A stretch of 64,000 bases of DNA, from contig JBEKRQ010000001.1 of NCBI GenBank assembly GCA_049517655.1, positions 757,100-821,099 of the forward strand, given 5' to 3'. Shown here piece after piece: positions 1-7,509 of the stretch. A program made the position numbers and the translations under genes. The stretch's first letter is position 1. Each line of letters opens with the position of its first letter. The DNA comes from UBA11358 sp049517655 (GTDB lineage Bacteria; Verrucomicrobiota; Verrucomicrobiia; Limisphaerales; UBA11358). The notes beneath the pieces were generated by a model that saw only the letters and a program-made list of their open reading frames with translations, was not told the origin of the DNA and ran no database searches.

Positions 1-2
1 TG

Positions 3-179
3 CAAATGCCGCCGGGCGTGCCGGTGGCCACGGTCGGCATCGGCGCGGCGAAAAATGCCGGATTGCTGGCGGTGCAAATTCTCGCGGTCGCGGATTCAAA
101 ACTTCAGGCGGCATTGTTGAAATTCAAAAAAAAGCTCGCGGTGAAATCACGCGCAAAAAATCAAAACCTCAAAGGCTGA
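3..179 (+). CDS. purE: 5-(carboxyamino)imidazole ribonucleotide mutase, C-terminal end (partial)
   Basis: Only the last 58 residues are in the window; the gene begins upstream. The readable end carries MPPGVPVATVGIGAAKNAGLLAVQIL-type sequence (given here in part: VPVATV, then AAKNAGLLAVQIL), the conserved C-terminal block of class I PurE, where N5-CAIR is rearranged to CAIR in purine synthesis. A lysine-rich tail of about 25 residues follows the conserved block. The stop codon is at 177-179, and glnS starts 15 bp downstream, so the two may be co-transcribed. The identification rests on this short segment only. Confidence 0.8.
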   Translation, partial: QMPPGVPVATVGIGAAKNAGLLAVQILAVADSKLQAALLKFKKKLAVKSRAKNQNLKG

Positions 180-194
180 AGCGCGCACTGAAAA

Positions 195-2021
195 ATGAGC
201 ACCAGCCCAAAACAAGGCGAGCTTGCGCCGTCTGATTTTATCCGCGACATCGTCGCCACTCATGTCGCCGAAAAAAAATATCCGCAGATTCACACCCGCT
301 TTCCGCCGGAGCCGAACGGTTATCTCCATATCGGCCACGCCAAGAGCATTTGCCTGAACTTCGGCATCGCGCACGAGTTCGGCGGCATTTGCAACCTGCG
401 TTATGACGACACGAATCCCGCCAAAGAGGAGGTCGAATACGTGGATTCCATTCTTGAGGATGTTCAGTGGCTGATTGCCGGCTGGGCTGACAACAAACTG
501 GGCTTGAAGCCAAAAGGTAAAAGACCGGATACAATTACGAGCAACGGCAAGCTCGATTTTTATCTTCCTGCTGTTATCGGTAGGGCGGGCTCTCCGCAGC
601 CCGCCGCAGAACGGCGCGATGAGACATCGCGCCCTACCATCGAGCCATTTTACGCTTCGGATTACTTCGACCAGATTTACGAATACGCCGTGATGCTCGT
701 CAAAAAGGGCAAGGCCTACGTCTGCGACCTGACACCGGACCAGACCGATGAATACCGCCGCCAAGCCAAGGAAAGCCCGTTCCGCAACCGGCCCGTCGCT
801 GAAAACCTCGACCTCTTCACGCGCATGAAGAACGGCGAGTTTCCCGATGGCAAGCGTTCGCTCCGCGCGAAGATTGACGTCGCCTCGCCGAATATTTGGA
901 TGCGCGATCCCCTGCTCTATCGCATTCGGCACGCCGACCATCATCACACCGGCGGCAAATGGTGCATCTACCCGATGTATGACTTCGCCCATTGCTTGAG
1001 CGATTACATCGAAGGCATCACGCACAGCATTTGCACGCTCGAGTTCGAGGTGCACCGCCCGCTTTACGATTGGATTCTGGAAAACCTCGATCTGCCGCGT
1101 CCGTTGCCCAAGCAATACGAATTCGCCCGCCTGAGCCTCGGATACACCGTGATGAGCAAACGCAAGCTCATGCAACTCGTGAACGAAAACCTCGTCACCG
1201 GCTGGGACGACCCGCGCATGCCGACCATTTGCGGCATCCGGCGACGCGGCGTCACGGCAGAAGCTCTGCGGGCGTTTGCCTACAACATCGGCATCACGAA
1301 ATACAACGGTATCACCGACGTCGCCGTGCTCGAACACGCCATCCGCGAAGACCTGAACAAAATCGCGCTGCGTCGACTCGCCGTGTTGCGGCCTGTCAAA
1401 GTAGTCATCACCAATTATCCTGAAGGCAAAACCGAGGAACTGGATGCCGTCAACAATCCCGAGGACGAAAGTGCGGGCAAACGGAAGATTCCGTTCAGCC
1501 GCGAACTCTACATCGAACAAGACGATTTCAAGGAAGTTGCCGTGCCGAAATTTTTCCGGCTGAAACCCGGCGGCGAAGTCCGGCTCAAATACGCCTACAT
1601 CATCAAATGCGACGAAGTGGTGAAGGACGCGAACGGAAAGATTGTGGAACTGCGCTGCACCGCCGACCTCGACAGCAAGACCGGCGGCCCGACGGCAAAT
1701 CGCAAAGTCAAAGGCACGATACATTGGGTGAGCGCCTCGCACGCTATTGACGCCGAAGTGCGCCTCTACGACCGGCTTTTCACCGAAGCCGAGCCGGAGA
1801 AGGACGGTCGCGACTTCAAATCCGTCCTCAACCCGCACAGCCTTGAAGTCGTGACGGCCAAATGCGAACCCGCCGTCGCTGAAGTTATGGCGGGCAGGCC
1901 GAGCGACGTGCGTTACCAATTCGAGCGTTTGGGATATTTTGCGTTGGACAAAGACAGCGCGCCCGGCAAATTGGTTTTCACTCGGACGATTGCTTTGAAA
2001 GATACTTGGGCAAAAAAATAA
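195..2021 (+). CDS. glnS: Glutaminyl-tRNA synthetase with an in-frame repeat-derived insertion
   Basis: Class Ic aminoacyl-tRNA synthetase charging tRNA-Gln with glutamine in the cytoplasm. The HIGH motif is seen as NGYLHIGHAKS near residue 50 and the KMSKS-like motif as VMSKRKL near residue 318, followed by the two-part anticodon-binding beta-barrel region. At 608 aa it is longer than the usual 550-560 aa. Part of the excess lies at residues 129-148, where bases 579-638 form a palindromic repeat found elsewhere in the window (42505, 49124, 51326) and encode GRAGSPQPA...SRPT. The flanking family sequence (FYASDYFDQIYEYA) resumes directly after it. The stretch just before (about residues 100-128) is also unusual for GlnRS. 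The first in-frame ATG at 195 precedes the conserved N-terminus and is the natural start. Confidence 0.96.
   Translation: MSTSPKQGELAPSDFIRDIVATHVAEKKYPQIHTRFPPEPNGYLHIGHAKSICLNFGIAHEFGGICNLRYDDTNPAKEEVEYVDSILEDVQWLIAGWADNKLGLKPKGKRPDTITSNGKLDFYLPAVIGRAGSPQPAAERRDETSRPTIEPFYASDYFDQIYEYAVMLVKKGKAYVCDLTPDQTDEYRRQAKESPFRNRPVAENLDLFTRMKNGEFPDGKRSLRAKIDVASPNIWMRDPLLYRIRHADHHHTGGKWCIYPMYDFAHCLSDYIEGITHSICTLEFEVHRPLYDWILENLDLPRPLPKQYEFARLSLGYTVMSKRKLMQLVNENLVTGWDDPRMPTICGIRRRGVTAEALRAFAYNIGITKYNGITDVAVLEHAIREDLNKIALRRLAVLRPVKVVITNYPEGKTEELDAVNNPEDESAGKRKIPFSRELYIEQDDFKEVAVPKFFRLKPGGEVRLKYAYIIKCDEVVKDANGKIVELRCTADLDSKTGGPTANRKVKGTIHWVSASHAIDAEVRLYDRLFTEAEPEKDGRDFKSVLNPHSLEVVTAKCEPAVAEVMAGRPSDVRYQFERLGYFALDKDSAPGKLVFTRTIALKDTWAKK
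579..638. repeat. Dispersed palindromic repeat, family A, inside glnS
   Basis: The 60-bp element begins GGTAGGGCGGGCTC and ends with the inverted CGCGCCCTACC. Related copies, with variable centres, lie at 42505-42559, 49124-49210 and 51326-51407, and a weaker one at about 16397. Length and position keep the glnS reading frame open. Confidence 0.75.
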
Positions 2022-2022
2022 T

Positions 2023-3497
2023 ATGCCAACTACACATGGAATCCCACATCAAGAAGGGACTGTGCGCGGGGGCTAGCGCAAGCACCCCTCCATCTCCAGA
2101 ACATGGTGGCAGAGCTTGTTGACAACGCGCTCGGTGCTGCCAGCACGAATCAGAAAGTGTGGATTGATCTCTCGCTGCACCCTGACGGCGGAGATCTTTA
2201 CATACTTCGAGTGTGGGATAACGGCCCTGGAATTCCGCTTGAACGGCTTGAAAAGGACGTTTTCTCACTGGGACATCCTCCTGGTGGCACGTCTCATTTG
2301 CATGAGCATGGTTTCGGACTGAAGAATGTATTGGCAAAGGCACAGCAGCTTTCAAAGTTGCCTTGGTTTTTTCGAACACGGGATTCGGCGGTTCTTGCAC
2401 AGAACAAATTCTATCAATGTAAACGTCCGTTCTCATTCTCGATGCCAATTGACCCTCTTCCTTCGGCTGATTGGCCAGCCTATGCCTCCCAAACCACAGG
2501 CACGATTTGCGAGATCGTCGTCCCGATGACATATATGCAATCCGTTGCCTTTGGGAGACGTGGAGCGTTGCCTCGCGACCTTGGCAAAATCATGGACTAT
2601 CTGAGAGAACATCTTGGAGTCTTTTATCGCGGCTACTTGGAAGGTGGCGTCAGGGCGAACACGCAGATATTGACATCGACGGGTCTCGGAGCACAAGATC
2701 ATGTGGATCTCGTCGAGCCAGATTTCAAATCTAAAGACACGTTCACATTTAACCTCACACTTTCGGGTCAGCAAGTGACAGTCACTGGCATCGTCGGACT
2801 TGTTGATAAGGATTCCCCAAAGACTAAGTCTCGTCTTCTCTACTACAAGCATGTGCCTGAATCTCAAGGAATCGATATTCGAGTCGGGAAGCGCACTGTT
2901 GCGACCCGCTTAATCAGTGAGATATGGGAGCGCGACAGACATCCATCTCTAAATGGTATCGCGGGTGAATTCCTAATTCCCGGCATACGCGGGGTTGCAC
3001 CACCGACCTTAAATAACAAGACGAGCATCGATTTCGATAGTCCAACTTGGCATGCGGTTGTTGACGGGATTCAGCAACAATTGCCTACTGATGACCTGCC
3101 GCACGGTGGCGGAAAATCGGAGGACAATCTTCGTGACGAGTTGTTTCAGCACATTAGCGGTTTGAAAAGGCCGACTCACACTCTCGAAAAAGAATTCGAC
3201 TGCATACATGGTATTGCTGTTGATATTGTGTGGGATCAAACCGCTGCCGCAGGACCAATCGACATCTACGAAGTGAAAAAAGGCAAAGCTGCACCTATCG
3301 ACTTATACCAGTTGGTCATGTATTGGGATGCTTTAGCAAGTGTTGGACGACAACCAACGACCGGACATTTAGTTTCAAATGGCCGCACAGCGGGAGTGAA
3401 TACACTCCTTGAATTCCTCAGAGGGCGAAAGGATGCCAACGGCCACCAATACGACTTGGTGGTCGAGGATTGGAGTACGCATGGCATTATTCCATGA
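2023..3497 (+). CDS. GHKL-type ATPase fused to a PD-(D/E)XK-like domain (MORC/MutL-like), apparent frameshift near the start
   Basis: The continuous reading frame runs 2103-3497 (464 aa). Its first residues, MVAELVDNALGAA, are already the ATP-binding N-box of a GHKL ATPase. VWDNGPGIP (G1) and HEHGFGLKNVL (G2) follow. Residues about 370-400 hold a D...ExK arrangement (VDIVWD, then IYEVKKGK), typical of the restriction-endonuclease-like fold. An ATG at 2023, right after glnS, opens MPTTHGIPHQEGTVRGG and hits a stop at 2074. In the other frame RGLAQAPLHLQN leads straight into MVAELVDNAL. One extra G in the run at 2068-2072 would join both into a normal N-terminus. GHKL plus REase-fold proteins are known from restriction-linked MORC/MutL relatives; a defence role is inference. 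No partner gene is adjacent. Confidence 0.7.
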
Positions 3498-3522
3498 TGT
3501 GTTTAGGGTATTTACGTCATGC

Positions 3523-3569
3523 CTGACGACTCCTCCAAATAATTTGTGCTGACCCGTTGAGCGTGCTGT
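3523..3569 (+). repeat. Direct repeat, family K, copy 1
   Basis: About 47 bp with the core CTGACGACTC...AATTTG...CTGACCCGTTGAGCG. Further copies are at 3759-3807 and 5085-5130. Copies 1 and 2 bracket the hairpin array at 3568-3755. Confidence 0.8.
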
Positions 3570-3755
3570 CCCAAAGGGACCCCGGAAATTAGCCCGGCAC
3601 ATCGTGCCGGGTTGATTGTTCATCTCGCATTTTTCCGTCCTGAGGGGACGGCGGAAATATACGCACACTTTCTACCGTCCCTCCGGGACGTGACACATTC
3701 TTCATGCCAACCGGGGGACGTTGTCCCCGGCTAATTTCCACTGCCGCTCCGCGGC
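3568..3755. repeat. Array of six consecutive hairpin-forming palindromes
   Basis: The stems are: 3568-3580 (GTCCC/GGGAC), 3593-3611 (CCCGGCAC/GTGCCGGG), 3635-3651 (CCGTCC/GGACGG), 3676-3690 (CGTCCC/GGGACG), 3711-3730 (CCGGGGGAC/GTCCCCGG with one bulge) and 3743-3755 (GCCGC/GCGGC). The stretch has no credible gene. The flanking family K repeats suggest a REP/BIME-like composite element. No transposase of the REP-associated kind is in the window. Confidence 0.75.
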
Positions 3756-3758
3756 TGG

Positions 3759-3807
3759 CTGACGACTCATTTTTGAAAGAATTTGTCCTGACTCGTTGAG
3801 CGCGTTG
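3759..3807 (+). repeat. Direct repeat, family K, copy 2
   Basis: It has the same core as the copy at 3523 and closes the right side of the hairpin array, just downstream of the xylanase stop codon. Confidence 0.8.
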
Positions 3808-3835
3808 CCGGAGTTGCTGCCAAGCCAGCTCCTAA

Positions 3836-4921
3836 TCAATCATTCGACAACACATTAATGACCGCGTCAAATGCCGGCTTCGCCTGAAGCTTTCGGTCAA
3901 ACAGCAATGGATAATTCGTGCGGCTTTTCCACAGGTTATAGTTCAGCCACGACTGACCGTCTTCAACCCCCCAGAATGTAACGCGCGGAATGAGATCGCG
4001 GTGTCTCTTGAAAATTGTAAACAATTCCGCATACCGTCCTGCCTCTTCTTTAAGAACTTTAGCAGGGACACCTGCTTTGTACGGATTGCTTCCATCGCGT
4101 GGCAACACATCCACATCCAGCTCCGTCACGATCACCTTGATCCCTTCTTTCCCCAACGCCTCGATCCCCGTTTCGATCACGCTCGCATCGGGATACTGCA
4201 GGTGCCAATGCCCCTGTATCCCGATCGCGTCCAACCTTATGCCCGCCGCCTTGAGACTGCGAATCAATCGGATCACCTTCGGAAGCTTCACCGGGTCTTC
4301 CACGTTGAAATCGTTGTAATAGAGCGGCACATCCGGATCCGCCGCGTGCGCAAACTCAAACGCCTTCTGCACATAATCCTCTCCAATCGCCCGCAGTGCC
4401 GGCGTATCGCGTAAATACTCCCCAGGCTTGTCACTGATCGCCTCGTTCACCACATCCCAACTGCTCAGTTTCCCCTTGAAGTGTTTCATCACCGTTTCGA
4501 TATGGGACTTCAAGTTCGCCAGTGCCTGCTCTCGCGGCAGCGGCTTATGCTTCGCATCCTCAAACATCCACGGGGGCGTCATCTGATTCCAGCACAGCAT
4601 ATGCCCGGTCACCGGCAATCCATGCTCTTGCCCAAAAGCCACAATCTGATCCGCTGCATTAAACGTAAACTTACCCGGCTCCGGCTGCAGAGAAGAGGGC
4701 ATAAATTCGTATTCCCCCGTCAGACAATCAAACTGCTTGAGAATCAATGCTACTGTCGCCGGGTCGTCTAATTGCTTCGATCGGATCGCAGCCCCAATCA
4801 AGAATTGATTCCCCGCCGCTTTGCGCAAAGTGGCCTTTTGCTTTTCTCCGCCAATAGTCACACAAAAGAAAAGCATCGCAACCGTCGCGACACCAAGCCA
4901 TCCTCGCCATCGTAAGTTCAT
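3836..4921 (-). CDS. Secreted endo-1,4-beta-xylanase, glycoside hydrolase family 10
   Basis: Retaining xylanase cleaving beta-1,4-xylan backbones. A basic start followed by WLGVATVAMLFFCVTI is a signal peptide or N-terminal anchor, so the enzyme acts outside the cytoplasm. The acid/base glutamate is in WDVVNEA (E160) and the nucleophile in VTELDVDV (E267). Other GH10 hallmarks are GHMLCWNQMTPPW (about residues 106-118) and the QGHWHLQYP block near 236. At 361 aa it is a single catalytic domain with no carbohydrate-binding module. It stands alone, bounded on both sides by repeat-rich DNA, with no other polysaccharide-degradation gene nearby. Start chosen at the ATG preceding the hydrophobic segment. 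Confidence 0.93.
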   Translation of the reverse strand: MNLRWRGWLGVATVAMLFFCVTIGGEKQKATLRKAAGNQFLIGAAIRSKQLDDPATVALILKQFDCLTGEYEFMPSSLQPEPGKFTFNAADQIVAFGQEHGLPVTGHMLCWNQMTPPWMFEDAKHKPLPREQALANLKSHIETVMKHFKGKLSSWDVVNEAISDKPGEYLRDTPALRAIGEDYVQKAFEFAHAADPDVPLYYNDFNVEDPVKLPKVIRLIRSLKAAGIRLDAIGIQGHWHLQYPDASVIETGIEALGKEGIKVIVTELDVDVLPRDGSNPYKAGVPAKVLKEEAGRYAELFTIFKRHRDLIPRVTFWGVEDGQSWLNYNLWKSRTNYPLLFDRKLQAKPAFDAVINVLSND

Positions 4922-5084
4922 TTACCCCCAATATCCCACCAGCCAGCAATACTCAATATCAGAGTAATCCAAAGGGTCGCCAAGGTTTGCATTGTTTTGG
5001 GCCTGCTGTTGTGCTGAATTCGACAAAATGGTTCAACTGGCCAAAGCATATGGCAGCCAGCCTAAATAGTTCACTGGCGTCAGA

Positions 5085-5130
5085 CTGACGACTCCTTCAA
5101 AGAATTTGTCCTGACCCGTTGAGCGCGTTG
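5085..5130 (+). repeat. Direct repeat, family K, copy 3
   Basis: CTGACGACTCCTTCAAAGAA followed by TTTGTCCTGACCCGTTGAGC: the closest match among the three copies to the consensus. Here it is not associated with the hairpin array. Confidence 0.8.
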
Positions 5131-5193
5131 TGGAGTTGCGCTGATTCATTTTCAACGCCAAGGCGCGAAGAGGATGCCAAGACGTGACTTCTA

Positions 5194-5248
5194 GTGGCAC
5201 AGGCCTCCGGCCTGTGAACCCTAAACACAGATCAGAGATCTGTGCCAC
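5194..5248. repeat. Dispersed palindromic repeat, family C
   Basis: Two nested dyads: CACAGGCC..GGCCTGTG and CACAGATC..GATCTGTG, with GTGGCAC and GTGCCAC at the outer ends. A related element lies inside ispG (27357-27417), and a single dyad follows the aminotransferase gene (17736-17754). Confidence 0.8.
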
Positions 5249-5299
5249 GGGTTTGCATTTCAATTTTGTCCGTTTTTCCCTGTCTGCTACACTACGGTC

Positions 5300-5635
5300 G
5301 TGGCTGAGAAAACATTCGGTCCGAATTCGCCGTCCAAAAAGAGTGCGCGACTCAAGGCTATTGGCCTTATCGTGCTCCTGCTTGGAATCAGCAGTGCGTG
5401 CCTTGTTTATTGGACCCGCTCTCCGGATTTAAGCGATGACCTTTCCATGCTGGGATATAACAAAGTGCAACAGCGCCAGATGGGGCAGCTTTATGGCAAA
5501 ATGGGTCTTTTAATTGAGGACTGGTCCAACGACCTTAAACGTCCCGGCACGCAGGCAACTCTCATTGCAACGACTTCAATCCTCATCGCGCTTGGGTGTT
5601 TTTACTTCGCCCGATTGTTGGAGAATGGCGACTGA
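5300..5635 (+). CDS. Small two-helix membrane protein of unknown function
   Basis: I do not recognise a family. The 111-aa product starts at a GTG codon. It has a basic N-terminus, a hydrophobic helix at about residues 20-38 (IGLIVLLLGISSACLVYW), a soluble middle segment (about 40-82) and a second helix at about 85-105 (TLIATTSILIALGCFYFARLL). This suggests a protein anchored at both ends with a roughly 45-residue loop. It stands alone, and codon choice looks like that of its neighbours. It could be a conserved hypothetical of this lineage. Confidence 0.55.
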   Translation: MAEKTFGPNSPSKKSARLKAIGLIVLLLGISSACLVYWTRSPDLSDDLSMLGYNKVQQRQMGQLYGKMGLLIEDWSNDLKRPGTQATLIATTSILIALGCFYFARLLENGD

Positions 5636-5712
5636 ACACACTAGTGTAATCGCAGAAGCAGTGATTTCCCTTTTCATGTTGTTTTCTGAGTAATGGGTCC
5701 ATTTACAAGTTT

Positions 5713-5762
5713 GGTGGGGTGAGCGTCCTCGCGAACCGGCTCGTCAATAGCCTCGCCCCACC
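5713..5762. repeat. Dispersed inverted repeat, family B
   Basis: GGTGGGGTGAGCGTCCTCGC at one end and GCCTCGCCCCACC at the other. Similar copies lie between hypD and hypC (47851-47925) and, as one arm only, inside hypF (49475-49500). Confidence 0.75.
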
Positions 5763-5826
5763 TAAACTAATCTACCATTGTTTTCTACTTTTCTTTCACT
5801 GAAAACTGAGTCAACATCGTTTCATT

Positions 5827-6537
5827 ATGAAACGAATTTTTGTCCTCGTTGCTCTTGTTTTCACCATCGTTGCCGCGCGCGCTGATCTTGTCATGGAACA
5901 AAAGATTGAGAGTCCAATGGTCAACGGCAATATCACAACCAAAATCAAAGGTGACAAAGTCCGCCTGGACATGCCCGCCACTCCGCAAGGCGCCATCAGC
6001 ACGATTATGGATGTGAAGACGGGTGATTCGATTACACTGATGCATGGACAGAAGGCGGTGATAAAAATTTCCGGCACGGAGATCAGGCAAATGGCCGAGA
6101 ACATGAAAAAGGCGCGGGCTAATGGCGCCGCCACGAACACCAAACCGCCAAAATTCCATGACACGGGCAAAACTGAGAAGGCGGGCGATTACGACACGGA
6201 AATTTACACCTGGTTGAGTCCCGATGGCGCAACCCAGACCGTTTGGGTGGCAAAGAACTTTCCGAATTACGCCGGGATCAAGGTTCAAATGGACAAGCTG
6301 AACAATTCACCCGTCGCCCAAATGTCCAAAGACACGTCGCCAGACGTCGGCGCACTGCCGGGCATGGTGGTAAAAACACAAATGGAAATGAACGGACAGA
6401 AAGTCACTTCCACTTTGGTGTCAGCCAAAGAAGAATCTGTTGACGCGTCAGTCTTTGAAGCGCCGAAAGATTATCACGAAATGGTTCAGCCGGCGATGTC
6501 CAAACAACCTGCCCTTGGAACAGCGACAAACAGGTAA
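5827..6537 (+). CDS. Secreted protein, DUF4412-like
   Basis: A clear signal peptide (MKRIFVLVALVFTIVAARA, cleavage near residue 20) precedes a soluble domain. Its pattern (DLVMEQKIESP, KIKGDKVRLDMP, IMDVKTGDSITL, GQKAVIKI) resembles periplasmic DUF4412-type proteins, whose function is unknown. The second half (YDTEIYTWLSPDGATQTVWVAKNFP) continues the same lipocalin-like beta pattern. The protein lies directly upstream of a TlpA-like gene; the two may form a small export-linked unit with the lipoprotein gene at 7510. No catalytic motif is visible. Confidence 0.6.
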   Translation: MKRIFVLVALVFTIVAARADLVMEQKIESPMVNGNITTKIKGDKVRLDMPATPQGAISTIMDVKTGDSITLMHGQKAVIKISGTEIRQMAENMKKARANGAATNTKPPKFHDTGKTEKAGDYDTEIYTWLSPDGATQTVWVAKNFPNYAGIKVQMDKLNNSPVAQMSKDTSPDVGALPGMVVKTQMEMNGQKVTSTLVSAKEESVDASVFEAPKDYHEMVQPAMSKQPALGTATNR

Positions 6538-6612
6538 TTGCCGATGCCAGCGCTCATTCCGCGCTTGATAAAAAGGCTTTGCCTGCCCTGGAAGACAATT
6601 CCGATTGCGAAT

Positions 6613-7437
6613 ATGAAAAATAAACTTTCAGTTATTCTTGCCATTGCGGTGTTTTTGCTTTCCAGCCCGTGCATTTTTGCCGCGGAAACCAACGACCCCA
6701 CCGTCGAGTTCAAAGCTTTGGTCACAAAAATCAATGCCGACATTCGTGCGGGCAATAGGACGGAAACAGCCCTGGCCGATGACCTGAAGCAATTCGATGT
6801 CCTGCTGGCCGAGCACAAGGGCGAAAAGACCGATGCCGTCGCCCGGATTTTATATATGAAAGCCGTGTTGTATGGCGAAGTTCTCCACAACGACGCAAAA
6901 GCCGCCGAACTCAAGAAACAACTCAAGACCGATTTCAAAGGCACCAAATTCGTAGCTTCCCTTGAAAAGCAGGAGGCAAGGCAGGCCGAGGCGAAAAAGA
7001 TTCAAGCTGGCTTGGTGGAAGGGATGAAATTTCCCGACTTCAACGAGAAGGACACGGCGGGCAAACCGCTTTCCATTGCCAACTACAAGGGCAAGGTGGT
7101 GCTCGTGGATTTCTGGGCGACCTGGTGCGGGCCGTGTCGCGCCGAACTGCCCCATGTCATTGCCACCTATAAAAAATACCACGACCAGGGATTTGAAATC
7201 ATCGGCATCAGCCTAGATCAGGATCAGGCAAAACTCACCGGGTTCACCAAATCCATGAACATGACGTGGCCGCAATTTTTCGACGGCCAGGGCTGGCAAA
7301 ACAAACTGGCCGTCAAATATGGCATCCAAAGCATCCCGGCGACCTTCCTGCTCGATGGCGAAGGGAAAATCATCGGCAAGGATTTGCGCGGCAAAGAATT
7401 GGAGCAAGCCGTCGCAAAAGCAGTGGCAAACAAATAA
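6613..7437 (+). CDS. Exported TlpA/ResA-like thioredoxin-fold protein
   Basis: Periplasmic thiol-disulfide oxidoreductase candidate. MKNKLSVILAIAVFLLSSPC is a signal peptide. The ATG at 6613 is preferred over an upstream TTG at 6538 because the extra 25 residues would precede the signal sequence. Residues about 24-130 are a charged helical segment. From about 135 onward there is an AhpC/TSA-thioredoxin domain with the redox motif WCGPC and the cis-proline-type SIPATFLLD near the end. A 98-bp stretch (7039-7136) is identical to 9319-9416 in the next gene, and the whole protein is paralogous to that gene's C-terminal third. Substrate unknown. Confidence 0.85.
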   Translation: MKNKLSVILAIAVFLLSSPCIFAAETNDPTVEFKALVTKINADIRAGNRTETALADDLKQFDVLLAEHKGEKTDAVARILYMKAVLYGEVLHNDAKAAELKKQLKTDFKGTKFVASLEKQEARQAEAKKIQAGLVEGMKFPDFNEKDTAGKPLSIANYKGKVVLVDFWATWCGPCRAELPHVIATYKKYHDQGFEIIGISLDQDQAKLTGFTKSMNMTWPQFFDGQGWQNKLAVKYGIQSIPATFLLDGEGKIIGKDLRGKELEQAVAKAVANK

Positions 7438-7509
7438 TAACCCCAAGAAGCAACACCACACAGAAAGATTCACCCGACAATTTGTCCGTTTCCCCTATAG
7501 AGAAAATGT

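Larger units (their letters stand above)
4922..5299. other. Gene-free stretch with repeats
   Basis: The 378 bp between the divergent xylanase and small membrane protein genes hold the third family K copy (5085-5130) and a family C palindromic element (5194-5248). Promoters for both genes must lie here, but no convincing -35/-10 pair was identified by eye. Confidence 0.6.

Noticed and set aside
147..1919. 590-aa open frame antisense to glnS
   Set aside because: It mirrors the codon pattern of the real gene; no recognisable domains, and glnS is certain.
3498..3835. Possible transposon with a lost transposase
   Set aside because: The hairpins and direct repeats are real, but no transposase coding remnant or target-site duplication could be shown, so only repeats were annotated.
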